A stretch of DNA of 32,846 nt, taken from positions 1 through 32,846 of the forward strand of contig JBHEMK010000037.1 in NCBI GenBank assembly GCA_046262635.1, given 5' to 3'. Numbering within the stretch: the stretch's first letter is position 1; each line of letters opens with the position of its first letter. Below the pieces are notes generated by a model. The model had not been told where the DNA came from, made no database searches, and saw only the letters and a program-made list of their open reading frames with translations. Source of the stretch: JBHEMK01 sp046262635 (GTDB lineage Bacteria > Actinomycetota > Thermoleophilia > Gaiellales > Gaiellaceae). Positions 23,972 through 31,773 of the stretch are shown piece after piece. Position numbers and translations under genes: made by a program.

Positions 23972-23977
23972 AGGCTA
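23972..23977 (-). promoter_or_regulatory. -10 box of metK
   Basis: TAGCCT on the minus strand, 9 nt before the ATG at 23962. Confidence 0.45.
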
Positions 23978-23980
23978 GCG

Positions 23981-24061
23981 TCAGCGCACCGGGATGCGCA
24001 GGCGGAAGTGGTGGCGCTGCAGACGGCGTTGCCTCGGGGGGCGGCGCTCGTCGTCCTCCAT
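23981..24061 (-). CDS. Possible 26-aa Arg-rich small ORF before metK
   Basis: ATG at 24061 to TGA at 23981, encoding MEDDERRPPRQRRLQ then RHHFRLRIPVR. It lies in the gpsA-metK spacer on the transcribed strand. The frame stays open further upstream with no other start. No Shine-Dalgarno site. High GC makes Arg-rich chance frames common, so this is weak. Confidence 0.15.
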   Translation of the reverse strand: MEDDERRPPRQRRLQRHHFRLRIPVR

Positions 24062-24069
24062 CCGGCGCT

Positions 24070-24088
24070 GCTCGCGGGCGGCGCGAGC
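24070..24088 (-). terminator. Hairpin in the gpsA-metK spacer
   Basis: Perfect 7-bp stem GCTCGCG/CGCGAGC with a 5-nt GGCGG loop, about 40 nt after the gpsA stop on the transcribed strand. No U-run. It may end the der-gpsA transcript before the metK promoter. Confidence 0.4.
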
Positions 24089-24128
24089 GCGGCCGCGGAG
24101 CCTGCCAGCGGTCGTCCGCCGCGCGTCG

Positions 24129-25088
24129 TCACTCCTCCGTCGGCTCGCGGCCCATCAGCCTCGACACCAGCTCGGAGAGTTCCGTTCCCGCGAGGACCGC
24201 GCACACGCCCTCGGTGATCGGCAGCTCGACGCCGAGCCTGTGTGAAAGCTCCCGCAGGACGGGGGCCGTGGTCAGCCCTTCGACCGTCTGGCCGATCTTC
24301 GCCGCCGCCTCGTCCCCGCTCCGGCCGCGGGCGATCAGCTCACCCGCGCGCCGGTTGCGGCCGTGCCTGCTCCAGCAAGTGACGATCAGGTCGCCCATGC
24401 CGGCGAGCCCGGCGAAGGTCTCGGGGCGTGCCCCGCACGCCTCGCCGAGACGGGACATCTCGGCCAGGCCGCGCGTAATCACCGCTGCCTTGGTGTTGTC
24501 CCCGAGCCCGAGACCGTCGACGCCGCCCGCCGCGAGGGCGATCACGTTCTTTGCAGCCGCGCACAGCTCGACTCCGACCACGTCGGGGTTGACGTAGATG
24601 CGGAAGGCGGTCGAGTTGACGGCATTCTGGAGCTGGCCGGCGAGGAAGCCGTCCTCGCTCGCGATCACCGCCGCGGTCGGCAGGCCCTGTCCGACCTCCT
24701 CTGCCATGTTCGGGCCGGAGAGGACGGCGACCGGCCGGCCGCCTACGTGGAGTGAGAGCCGCTCGCCGGTGGCCGGATCGAGCCCCTTCGAGAGGCTGAG
24801 CACGGGGCTCGATCCGGGCAGCGACCCGGCCACCTCCGCGAACACCCTGCTCGGCACGGCGAGAACGTGGAGCTCGGTGTCCCCCGGGAGCTCGGTCGTC
24901 GCCACGGCCTCGACGTCCCGAAGGTCGATCGAGCTGGTGTAGCGCGGATTTCGCCCGGTTTTGCGGATCGCCGCTACCTGTTCCGGATCGCGGCAGGCGA
25001 GCGTCACCCGGTGGCCGCGGTCGGCAAGCAGCCGGGCGAACGCCGTCCCCCACGACCCGCCGCCGACCACGGTGATCCGCATGCTCAT
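24129..25088 (-). CDS. gpsA: Glycerol-3-phosphate dehydrogenase [NAD(P)+]
   Basis: 319 aa from the ATG at 25088, overlapping the der stop (ATGA); the frame is open further upstream but that part is a der shadow. It reduces DHAP to sn-glycerol-3-P for phospholipids. Motifs: RITVVGGGSWGTAFARLLA (Rossmann), NPRYTSS, LSLSKGLDPATG, VLSGPNMAEEV, CAAAKNVIALAAGGVDGLGL (catalytic Lys), GLGDNTKAA and FAGLAGMGDLIVTC. It complements plsC upstream: both serve phosphatidate synthesis. Confidence 0.97.
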   Translation of the reverse strand: MSMRITVVGGGSWGTAFARLLADRGHRVTLACRDPEQVAAIRKTGRNPRYTSSIDLRDVEAVATTELPGDTELHVLAVPSRVFAEVAGSLPGSSPVLSLSKGLDPATGERLSLHVGGRPVAVLSGPNMAEEVGQGLPTAAVIASEDGFLAGQLQNAVNSTAFRIYVNPDVVGVELCAAAKNVIALAAGGVDGLGLGDNTKAAVITRGLAEMSRLGEACGARPETFAGLAGMGDLIVTCWSRHGRNRRAGELIARGRSGDEAAAKIGQTVEGLTTAPVLRELSHRLGVELPITEGVCAVLAGTELSELVSRLMGREPTEE

Positions 25089-26425
25089 GCCCGTCGGACG
25101 AAGTCGATCGAGACCGGGACACCGTCGAGCTCGAGCTTCTCTCGAAGCTGGTTCTCGACCCAATAGCCGTAGTCGCGCGTGACGAGACCGGGATCGTTGA
25201 CGAAGAAGCGGAAGCGCGGCGGCCGCGCGGTCACCTGCGTGCCATAGAGCAGGTTCAGGCTCTTCCGGTTGCGCTGCGGCGGCTGGCGGGACTCGCGCAG
25301 CTCGGCGAGGATCGCGTTCAGCTGCGCAGTCGGGACGCGTGCGGCGTGCTTGTCGAAGAGCTCGCCGGCGCGGTCGAGCAGGCGTTCGAGCCCCCGGCCG
25401 CTTCTCGCCGACACCGCGACGTACGGTGGTCGTTGACGGAGGCGGCGCGAGAGGTGCCCGCGCACGTCCTCGATCTTGACGGCCGACGCGTCCCACTTGG
25501 AGAGGACGACGAGCGTCGAGCATTGGGCCTTGCGAGCGACGTCGGCCACGGCCAAGTCCTGCTCGACGACGCCCTCGGAGGCGTCGACGAGGACGAGTGC
25601 GACGTCAGCCCGCTCGGCTGCCTCGAGTGCACGCAGCTCCGAATAGTACTCGATCCCCTGTCGATGCTTGCGCTTGCGGCGGAGGCCGGCGGTGTCGACG
25701 AGGACGAACGTCCGACCACCATGCTCGAGCACGGTGTCGATCGCGTCACGTGTCGTGCCTGGCACCTCCGAGACGATCACCCGCTCGCGGCCGAGCAGGG
25801 CGTTGACGAGGCTCGACTTGCCGACGTTCGGCCGGCCGAGGATCGCCACCCGGATCGCGTCCACGTCGGTTTCGACGCGCCCGTGGCCCGGGAGCAGCGC
25901 GACGATGTCGTCGAGCAGGTCACCGGTGCCGTGCCCGTGCATCCCGGAGACCGGGATCGGCTCGCCCAGGCCGAGCCGGTGGAACTCGAGCGCGAGCCCC
26001 TCCTGCGCGGGGTCGTCGATCTTGTTCGCGAGCAGAAGCACCTGCCTCGCCGAGCGGCGGAGGATCTCCGCGATCTCCTCGTCGCCGGGAGTCACCCCGA
26101 CACGCGCGTCGACCACGAAGAGGACGAGGTCGGCCTCGGCGACGGCCTCCTGGGCCTGGTCGACGATCGAGCGGGTGATCGGTGTCTGGTCGGCCACGTC
26201 GACGCCGCCCGTGTCGATCAGGAGAAAGCGGCTGCGCCCCCACTCGCACACGAGCTCCTTGCGATCGCGGGTCACGCCGGGGCTCTCGTGGACGACGGCG
26301 GCGCGCGTGGCGGTCAGCCGGTTGACGAGCGTCGACTTGCCGACGTTCGGGAAGCCAACAATGGCGACGATCCCCAGCAGCTCCTGCTGCTCAGCACGGC
26401 CCTGCGTCTGCTCCTCGGCGCCCAT
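25085..26425 (-). CDS. der: Ribosome biogenesis GTPase Der (EngA)
   Basis: 446 aa from the ATG at 26425 (the frame extends to 26503 but without family similarity). Two tandem G domains: GD1 VAIVGFPNVGKSTLVNRLTA, DTGGVD, NKIDDP; GD2 VAILGRPNVGKSSLVNALLG, PGTTRDAIDTVLE, VDTAGLRRKRKHRQGIEYYS, SKWDAS. C-terminal KH-like domain ends LEYGYW-type DYGYWVENQLREKLELDGVP. Needed for 50S assembly. GD1 has NKID, GD2 has SKWD (usual NKWD), a minor change in the guanine-specificity loop. Confidence 0.97.
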   Translation of the reverse strand: MGAEEQTQGRAEQQELLGIVAIVGFPNVGKSTLVNRLTATRAAVVHESPGVTRDRKELVCEWGRSRFLLIDTGGVDVADQTPITRSIVDQAQEAVAEADLVLFVVDARVGVTPGDEEIAEILRRSARQVLLLANKIDDPAQEGLALEFHRLGLGEPIPVSGMHGHGTGDLLDDIVALLPGHGRVETDVDAIRVAILGRPNVGKSSLVNALLGRERVIVSEVPGTTRDAIDTVLEHGGRTFVLVDTAGLRRKRKHRQGIEYYSELRALEAAERADVALVLVDASEGVVEQDLAVADVARKAQCSTLVVLSKWDASAVKIEDVRGHLSRRLRQRPPYVAVSARSGRGLERLLDRAGELFDKHAARVPTAQLNAILAELRESRQPPQRNRKSLNLLYGTQVTARPPRFRFFVNDPGLVTRDYGYWVENQLREKLELDGVPVSIDFVRRA

Positions 26426-26514
26426 GGCCAGCCGAGGATTGCAGAAAGACGCGGCGAGGTCGCCGGGGCTCGCGCGCGGCGAGACCGATGCGAGCCGACC
26501 CAAGCGCGACGGCC

Positions 26515-26542
26515 CTCCGGGGCGCCTTCGGCGCGCCCGGAG
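26515..26542 (-). repeat. Strong 12-bp stem with UUCG-type loop, plsC-der spacer
   Basis: CTCCGGG-GCGCC (26515-26526), loop TTC, GGCGC-g-CCCGGAG (26530-26542): 12 pairs with one bulged G. The apex can also fold as a cUUCGg tetraloop. First of three hairpins in a 189-bp spacer. It may terminate or attenuate transcription from plsC into der. Confidence 0.6.
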
Positions 26543-26546
26543 CCGC

Positions 26547-26564
26547 GACGAGTGCCGGCTCGTC
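26547..26564 (-). repeat. Second hairpin, plsC-der spacer
   Basis: Perfect GACGAG (26547-26552)/CTCGTC (26559-26564) stem around TGCCGG, 4 nt from the first hairpin. Confidence 0.5.
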
Positions 26565-26569
26565 AGGGC

Positions 26570-26585
26570 TCGCTGGCGCCAGCGA
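26570..26585. repeat. 16-bp perfect palindrome, plsC-der spacer
   Basis: TCGCTGGCGCCAGCGA, two 8-bp arms with no spacer, 30 nt after the plsC stop. It could be a protein-binding site or a terminator stem. Confidence 0.5.
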
Positions 26586-26614
26586 ACGTCTCAGTCACGC
26601 AACGATGGCTCGCA

Positions 26615-27271
26615 TCACACCCGTGCCGGCGGCGTTGCCACGCCCGGACGGCCGAGCTCGTGCAACGCGCGGAGCCATGCCCAGAGTCGGTGCAGCTCCA
26701 CCTCGATCTCTCCGGAGGCCTCGCGGTAACCGCGCCCGTTGCGCGGCAGGCCGTCGAAGCCCATCGGCTCGCCGAATGCAATCGAGACCGGCTCGAAATT
26801 GCCGGGCTTCCACGTCTGCGTGCCGTGGATCACGCCCGGGACGACCGGCACGCCCTCTTGCAGCGCGACCATCGCCGCTCCTGCCTGCACCGCCCCAGGT
26901 CTACCGCTCTGCTGGCGCGTCCCCTCAACGAAGAGGCCGAGCACTTTGCGGTCACGCACGATCTGGCGCATCTGCCGGACGGCATCGCGGTCGGACTCGC
27001 CGCGCCGCACCGAGAACGTCCCGAAGGCGCGGATCAGCTGGCCGACGCCCGCCGTCTGGTGTGCCTCGAACTTGGCCATGTAGTAGATCGTCCGCGGCGA
27101 CGCAATGCCAAAGGCGGCCGGGTCGAGCCACGAGAAATGGTTGAGCGCCAGAACGACACCGCCGACCGGTGGCACCCGCTCCCGCCCGTAGACGCGCAGC
27201 GGGGCGAAGATGCGCACGGCCGTACCGAGCGTGACGCGGCCGAGTGCCCAGACGGCGTCGACGCGGGTCAC
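26615..27271 (-). CDS. plsC: 1-acyl-glycerol-3-phosphate acyltransferase (PlsC family)
   Basis: 218 aa, GTG start overlapping the cmk stop (GTGA). It transfers an acyl group to the sn-2 position of lysophosphatidate at the membrane face. Motif I LALNHFSWLDPAAFG (NHxxxxD), GTFSVRRGESDRDAV, motif III LFVEGTRQQSGRPGAVQAGA (usual FPEGTR; Pro is Val here), and VVPGVIHGT. N-terminal hydrophobic stretch VTLGTAVRIFAPL. A PlsC-like gene fused or next to cmk and der is common in actinobacteria and firmicutes. Confidence 0.93.
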   Translation of the reverse strand: MTRVDAVWALGRVTLGTAVRIFAPLRVYGRERVPPVGGVVLALNHFSWLDPAAFGIASPRTIYYMAKFEAHQTAGVGQLIRAFGTFSVRRGESDRDAVRQMRQIVRDRKVLGLFVEGTRQQSGRPGAVQAGAAMVALQEGVPVVPGVIHGTQTWKPGNFEPVSIAFGEPMGFDGLPRNGRGYREASGEIEVELHRLWAWLRALHELGRPGVATPPARV

Positions 27272-27900
27272 GCGGCGCTGCGGGCCGCGACGAGTGCGGC
27301 GATCCTCTCGACGACCTCGTCCACCTCGAGCTGCGTCGTATCGATCTGCTGCGCATCCCCCGCCGGCTGCATCCTCGCCGCGTCGCTCTCGTCCCGGAGC
27401 CGGATGTCGGTCGCGAGAGCGTCGGCGCCGATCCCGGGTCGCTCGGCGCTGCGTCGTCGCGCCCGCTCGGCACGGTCGGCGATGAGATACACCTTCACCT
27501 CCGCACCCGGTGCGACGACCGTTCCGATGTCGCGGCCCTCGATCACGACGTCGCCGGTCTCTCCCAGCTCGCGCTGGCGATGACGCATCACCTCGCGCAC
27601 CTCAGGGTGGCGGGCGACGACGGGCACCATCCGGTCGATCCGCGTCTCGCGGATCGACGAGGTGACGTCCTTGCCGCCGATCCAGACTCGGCCGGACGAA
27701 TCGAAGGTGACCGGCTCGGCGCCGGCCAACCGGGCGAGCGGTCCGCCGTCCCCGAGCGGCACGCCTCGCTGCATCGCGAGCCACGTCAGTGCGCGATACA
27801 TCGCTCCCGTGTCGAGGTAGCGGAAGCCGAGCCGCTCCGCGAGGCGGCGCGCGACAGTGCTCTTCCCGGCCCCCGCGGGGCCGTCGATCGCGACGATCAT
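27268..27900 (-). CDS. cmk: Cytidylate kinase
   Basis: 210 aa. It phosphorylates CMP and dCMP. P-loop IVAIDGPAGAGKSTVARRLA, YLDTGAMYRALTW, RHPEVREVMRHRQRELG, VVIEGRDIGTVVAPGAEVKV, then the lid AERARRRSAE and RDESDAARMQPA. ATG start overlaps the aroA stop (ATGA). Sits in the usual aroA-cmk-plsC-der block. Confidence 0.97.
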   Translation of the reverse strand: MIVAIDGPAGAGKSTVARRLAERLGFRYLDTGAMYRALTWLAMQRGVPLGDGGPLARLAGAEPVTFDSSGRVWIGGKDVTSSIRETRIDRMVPVVARHPEVREVMRHRQRELGETGDVVIEGRDIGTVVAPGAEVKVYLIADRAERARRRSAERPGIGADALATDIRLRDESDAARMQPAGDAQQIDTTQLEVDEVVERIAALVAARSAA

Positions 27901-29174
27901 CGTCTGGTCACGGAGTCGAGGAGGTCGAAGAATCCGGGGAAGCTTATCGCCACCGCCTCGGCGCCCCCGATCTCGACGGCCTCGCGCGAGGTGAGCCCGG
28001 CGATCGCGCCGAGCATCGCGATCCGGTGGTCGCCCACCGACTCCATCCGACCCCCGCGCAGGCGGGCCGGAACGCCCTTGATCTCCCAGCCGTCCTCGCG
28101 GGCGCGCACGCGGGCGCCGAGGGCGCGCAGCGCCTCCGCGACCGCCTCGACGCGGTCGGACTCCTTGAGCCGGAGTTCATCGGCGCCGTGGACGACGGTC
28201 GTGCCGCGCGCGCGCGCAGCCGCGAGCGCCAGCAGCGGCAACTCGTCGATCATCCCCGGCACCTCTTCGGGCTCGACCGTCGTCGCGACGAGGGGCGCCG
28301 AGCGGATCTCAAGGTCGGCGACGCGCTCGCCGCCCGCGCTGCGGCGGTTGAAGATGCTGACGCGCGCACCCATCCGCTCGAGGGCGCCGAGCAGCCCAGT
28401 GCGGCGCGGATTGAGTCCGACGTCGTGGATCGTCAACTCCGAGCCGGGCAGCAGCGCAGCAGCGACGAGCAGCGGCGCGGCGGAGGAGAAATCGCCCGGA
28501 ACGAGCACCTCGCCGAGGCGGAGGGCGCCGGCCGACTCGATCGTGACCGAGCTCGTGCGGCGCCTGACGTGAGCTCCCGCTGCCTCGAGCATCAGCTCGG
28601 TGTGATCGCGGGTTGGCCCGGGCTCCACGATCGTCGTCGCGCCGTCGGCGTTCAGGCCCGCGAGCAGCAGGGCCGACTTCACCTGGGCGCTCGCGACCGG
28701 CAGGCTGTAGTCGATCGCCTCGAGCGCGCCATTGCCCTCGACGACGATCGGCGCGTGGCCGTCCGTCGTCTGCACCTGCGCGCCCATCCGCCGGAGCGGC
28801 TCGGCGATCCGCTCCATCGGGCGGGTCGAGAGCGACTCGTCGCCGGTCAGTTCGAAGCGGCCGTCCTGGCCGGCGAGGATGCCGGCGAGGAGCCGGATCA
28901 ACGTGCCGGCGTTGCCGCAGTCGACCGTGCCAGCCTCCAGCCCGCGCAGTCCGACCCCTTCGACGAGCAGCTCGTCGTCGGCGACGTCCTCGATCTCGAC
29001 CCCGAGCGCGCGCATCGCTGCGACGCTCGACTCCGTGTCGCCGGAGCGGCCGAAGCCGCGCACCCGGGTCTCGCCCTCGGCGATCGCGCCGATCAGCACG
29101 GCCCGGTGCGAGATCGACTTGTCGCCGGGCACGACGATGTGGCCCTTCAGCGCGGCAGCGGGCTCGATCCTCAC
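27897..29174 (-). CDS. aroA: 3-phosphoshikimate 1-carboxyvinyltransferase (EPSP synthase)
   Basis: 425 aa, GTG start 4 nt after the tyrA-like stop. It joins PEP to shikimate-3-P in the shikimate pathway. Motifs: VPGDKSISHRAVLIGAIAEG, FGRSGDTESSVAAM, DCGNAGTLIRLLAGILAG, SLSTRPMERIAEPLRRMGA, VASAQVKSALLLAGL, DELPLLALAAARA and RLKESDRVEAVAEALRALGA. The Gly of GNAGT is kept where the well-known tolerant CP4-type enzyme has Ala. Confidence 0.97.
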   Translation of the reverse strand: MRIEPAAALKGHIVVPGDKSISHRAVLIGAIAEGETRVRGFGRSGDTESSVAAMRALGVEIEDVADDELLVEGVGLRGLEAGTVDCGNAGTLIRLLAGILAGQDGRFELTGDESLSTRPMERIAEPLRRMGAQVQTTDGHAPIVVEGNGALEAIDYSLPVASAQVKSALLLAGLNADGATTIVEPGPTRDHTELMLEAAGAHVRRRTSSVTIESAGALRLGEVLVPGDFSSAAPLLVAAALLPGSELTIHDVGLNPRRTGLLGALERMGARVSIFNRRSAGGERVADLEIRSAPLVATTVEPEEVPGMIDELPLLALAAARARGTTVVHGADELRLKESDRVEAVAEALRALGARVRAREDGWEIKGVPARLRGGRMESVGDHRIAMLGAIAGLTSREAVEIGGAEAVAISFPGFFDLLDSVTRR

Positions 29175-29178
29175 GGGT

Positions 29179-30264
29179 TCAGAGCGCCGGCGACACGTCG
29201 ACGGAGTAGCCCTGGCCCTCGAGCAGGTCGGCCGCCCGCTGCGCCTCGCCCTCCCCGGTGATCAGCAAGGTCAGGACGCCGCCGCGCTCCGGGGACTCGT
29301 GGCGGAGCTCGAAGTCCTCGATGTTGATCCGCTCGGCGCCCAGCGCCTGGGTGATTCCGGCAAGCACGCCAGGTCTGTCGGTGATGCGCACGAGCAGTCG
29401 CTGCAGCGCGCCAGCGTCCGGATAGGCGCCCGTGAGCAGGCGTCGGCGGTGCGAGCCGGCCTCGCCGATCCAGCGGGCGAGGAAGCCGGCGTCGCCGGTT
29501 CCGAGCGCGGCCTCGAGCTGCTCGACCAGGCGGCGATGCTCGGCGAGTGCGGCCCGGATCGAGTCGGCGTTGTCCAAGAAGATGTCGACCCAGATGCGGG
29601 GATTGGCGCCGGCGATCCGGGTCATGTCCCGCAGCGAACCCCCGGCGGCGGCAAGCGGCTCGTGGCCCTCGACCCGGTTCGCGCCAACCTGGTTCAGAAG
29701 CAGGTTCGCCAGCGCGTGCGGGAGGTGGCTCGTCAGCGCGAGCAGCCGGTCGTGGGCGCGCGGGTCGACCGCGACCGGAATCGCGCCGAGCGCCGAAACG
29801 AAGCCGTGCAGCGCGCGGTAGCGTTCGGGATCGGTCGCCGCCGACGGGGTCAGGAACCACGTCGCGCCCTCGAAGAGCTCCGGGCGGGCGTGCGCCGGCC
29901 CGTTCGCCTCCGAGCCGGCAACAGGATGCCCACCGACGAACCGGGAGGACGCGCCCACGGCCTCGACGACCGCTTGCTTCGTCGAACCGACGTCGGTGAC
30001 CGTGCAGTCGGCGAGGGAGGACCGCAGGACCTCCCCGACCTGCGCCGCGAGCTGGGCGACCGGAGCGGCCACGACCGCGAGTTCGGCGTCGGCAACCGCA
30101 GCGGCGAGACTGGCCGCCGATCGGTCGATGGCGCCCCGGTCGGCCGCGCCGGCCAGCGCTCGGGCGTCGGGATCCCACCCGGTCACCGTCGCACCGAGTG
30201 CCTCCTTTGCCGCGAGGCCGACCGACGAGCCGATCAGTCCGGTGCCGACGAGTGCGAGCTTCAT
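29179..30264 (-). CDS. tyrA: Prephenate dehydrogenase with C-terminal ACT domain
   Basis: 361 aa. It oxidatively decarboxylates prephenate to 4-hydroxyphenylpyruvate for tyrosine. Rossmann motif LALVGTGLIGSSVGLAAKEA, TDVGSTKQAVVEA, VGGHPVAGSEANGPAHARPE (GHPxAG), and the helical dimer domain with LTSHLPHALANLLL and GGSLRDMTRIAGANP. From about residue 285 an ACT domain: LLVRITDRPGVLAGITQALG, INIEDFELRHESPERGG, pointing to tyrosine feedback. Upstream of aroA in one operon. Prephenate rather than arogenate specificity is not proved. Confidence 0.93.
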   Translation of the reverse strand: MKLALVGTGLIGSSVGLAAKEALGATVTGWDPDARALAGAADRGAIDRSAASLAAAVADAELAVVAAPVAQLAAQVGEVLRSSLADCTVTDVGSTKQAVVEAVGASSRFVGGHPVAGSEANGPAHARPELFEGATWFLTPSAATDPERYRALHGFVSALGAIPVAVDPRAHDRLLALTSHLPHALANLLLNQVGANRVEGHEPLAAAGGSLRDMTRIAGANPRIWVDIFLDNADSIRAALAEHRRLVEQLEAALGTGDAGFLARWIGEAGSHRRRLLTGAYPDAGALQRLLVRITDRPGVLAGITQALGAERINIEDFELRHESPERGGVLTLLITGEGEAQRAADLLEGQGYSVDVSPAL

Positions 30265-30299
30265 GCGCGACGCCCGAGCGCGCGGCAGACTGCTGGACC

Positions 30300-30677
30300 G
30301 TGAGCGAGAGGAGCAAGGAGGCTGTACGCCGGGTGTGGGCCGCCTTCGACGCCGGTGACGAGGAGGCGTTTGCGGCCGCCGTCACCCCGGACTGGTGCGA
30401 GCGCGACGGCGAGGGAGAGATTGCGACGGTCAGCGTCGCTCTCGCGGCGATCGACCGCTATCGCAACGCGTTCGAGGGCACCTCGACCACGCTCGACCAG
30501 ATCGTCGCCGAGGGCGACCTCGTCGCGGTGCGGACGACGACCGTCACGACGCACCGCACCACGGGTAAGGTCCTGCGCCGCCACGAGGTGGCGATCCACC
30601 GGGTCGAGAGTGGCCGCGTCGCGCAGACGTGGTCGCAGGGCGGCACGCCGAGCTTCGACGAGCAGGTCGACACCTAG
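30300..30677 (+). CDS. SnoaL/NTF2-like small protein
   Basis: 125 aa from the GTG at 30300. N-terminal helix KEAVRRVWAAFDAGDEEAFA, then TPDWCERDGEG, IDRYRNAFEGTSTTLDQIVA, EGDLVAVRTTTVTTHRTTGK and a final strand VAIHRVESGRVAQTWSQGGT. This is the cone-shaped SnoaL/NTF2 fold of polyketide-cyclase-like and limonene-epoxide-hydrolase-like proteins. Function unknown. It sits between two minus-strand aromatic-pathway genes, with a CAGACT box 8 nt before the start, and shares a CTAG at its stop with the DAHP synthase gene. Confidence 0.8.
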   Translation: MSERSKEAVRRVWAAFDAGDEEAFAAAVTPDWCERDGEGEIATVSVALAAIDRYRNAFEGTSTTLDQIVAEGDLVAVRTTTVTTHRTTGKVLRRHEVAIHRVESGRVAQTWSQGGTPSFDEQVDT

Positions 30678-31714
30678 CCGATCGTCCGGCCCATCAGGCT
30701 CACGAGCGCGCGGATCTCCGCTGCGAAGTCCTCGAACTCGGCCGCCGGAATCTGCTGAGGGCCGTCGCAAAGCGCCTCCTCGGGCCGCGGATGCACCTCG
30801 ACGATGATCCCGTCCGCGCCCGCAGCGACGGCGGCCCGGGCGAGCGGCAGGACGAGGTCGCGCTGCCCCGCCGCGTGCGAGGGATCGACGATCACGGGGA
30901 GGTGCGTCTCGCGCTTGAGGACGGGGATCGCACCGATGTCGAGCGTGAAGCGCATCGCGGTCTCGAACGTCTTGATCCCGCGCTCGCAGAGGATCACCTC
31001 GGAGTTGCCCTCCTTGACGACATACTCCGCCGCCATCAGCAGCTCCTCGATCGTCGCCGAGAGGCCGCGCTTCAGCAGCACTGGCTTGTCCGCGCGCCCG
31101 ACCTCGGCCAAGAGCGAGAAGTTCGACATGTTCCGCGCGCCGATCTGGATCACGTCGGTCGACTCGACCACAGCCTCGACGTGGCGGGGGTCCATCAACT
31201 CGGTCACGAGCGGCAGGCCGGTCAGCTCGCGGGCCTCCGCGAGGATCTCGAGCGCCTCCTGGCCGAGCCCCTGGAATGTGTATGGGGACGTGCGCGGCTT
31301 GAACGCGCCGCCACGGAGCATCGTCACGCCCGCGGCGTTGACGGCCCGCGCCGTCTCGAGCGTCTGCTCCCGGTACTCGACCGTGCAGGGGCCGGCGATG
31401 AAGCCGAAGTAGCCGTCGCCGATCCGGCGACCACGCGAGGTGATGACGGTCGCGTCGGGCGAGAGCTCCCGGCCGACGAGCTTGTACGGCTTGAGAATCG
31501 GCAGCACCTGCTCCACGCCGGGGTAGCCCTCGAGCGGCAGTGCGGCGAGCAGCTCCCGCTCGCCGATCGCGCCGATCACAGTCGCCTCCCGGCCCGGGGT
31601 GACGTGGGCGTCGCAGCCCGCCTCTGCGAGCCGCTCGACGACGTGGCCCACCTCCTCCTGGGAGGCGTGCGCGCTCATCACGATCAGGAGCTCGGGGGAA
31701 CCGGTCACGGCCAC
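30674..31714 (-). CDS. aroF: DAHP synthase, type I beta, with N-terminal regulatory domain
   Basis: 346 aa. It condenses PEP and erythrose-4-P, the first shikimate step. The N-terminal ferredoxin/ACT-like domain (about 8-75: LLIVMSAHASQEEVGHVVER, DAHVTPGRE) as in the Thermotoga enzyme implies feedback control. The barrel has YFGFIAGPCTVEYREQTLET, LRGGAFKPRTSPYTFQGLG, VTELMDPRHVEAV, IQIGARNMSNFSLL, LLKRGLSATIEELLMAAEYV and LPVIVDPSHAAGQRDLVLPL. GTG start, TACACT box 10 nt upstream. Encoded near tyrA and aroA. Confidence 0.95.
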   Translation of the reverse strand: MAVTGSPELLIVMSAHASQEEVGHVVERLAEAGCDAHVTPGREATVIGAIGERELLAALPLEGYPGVEQVLPILKPYKLVGRELSPDATVITSRGRRIGDGYFGFIAGPCTVEYREQTLETARAVNAAGVTMLRGGAFKPRTSPYTFQGLGQEALEILAEARELTGLPLVTELMDPRHVEAVVESTDVIQIGARNMSNFSLLAEVGRADKPVLLKRGLSATIEELLMAAEYVVKEGNSEVILCERGIKTFETAMRFTLDIGAIPVLKRETHLPVIVDPSHAAGQRDLVLPLARAAVAAGADGIIVEVHPRPEEALCDGPQQIPAAEFEDFAAEIRALVSLMGRTIG

Positions 31715-31724
31715 GACTGAGCCC

Positions 31725-31730
31725 AGTGTA
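31725..31730 (-). promoter_or_regulatory. -10 box of the DAHP synthase gene
   Basis: TACACT on the minus strand, 10 nt before the GTG at 31714, in the 59-bp divergent gap with trpS. Confidence 0.45.
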
Positions 31731-31756
31731 GATGCGGCGGCCCGCCCAGAATGACG

Positions 31757-31762
31757 TACATT
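31757..31762 (+). promoter_or_regulatory. -10 box of trpS
   Basis: TACATT on the plus strand, 11 nt before the ATG at 31774. It argues for that ATG over the in-frame ATG at 31732. No T-box or trp leader fits in the short gap. Confidence 0.45.
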
Positions 31763-31773
31763 TTCGGCGGCAA

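Noticed and set aside
23963..24128. SAM riboswitch before metK
   Set aside because: No SAM-I/II/IV core or consensus stems; only a simple hairpin is present.
25089..25523. N-terminal extension of gpsA
   Set aside because: Shadow of der; the ATG at 25088 begins the Rossmann motif and overlaps the der stop.
25346..27583. 745-aa open frame on the plus strand
   Set aside because: Antisense shadow of der, plsC and cmk, which have clear family motifs; its composition is Arg/Asp/Val-rich as expected of reversed high-GC codons.
31715..31773. T-box or Trp attenuator before trpS
   Set aside because: The gap is only 59 bp and holds two promoters; no T-box sequence or Trp-codon leader.
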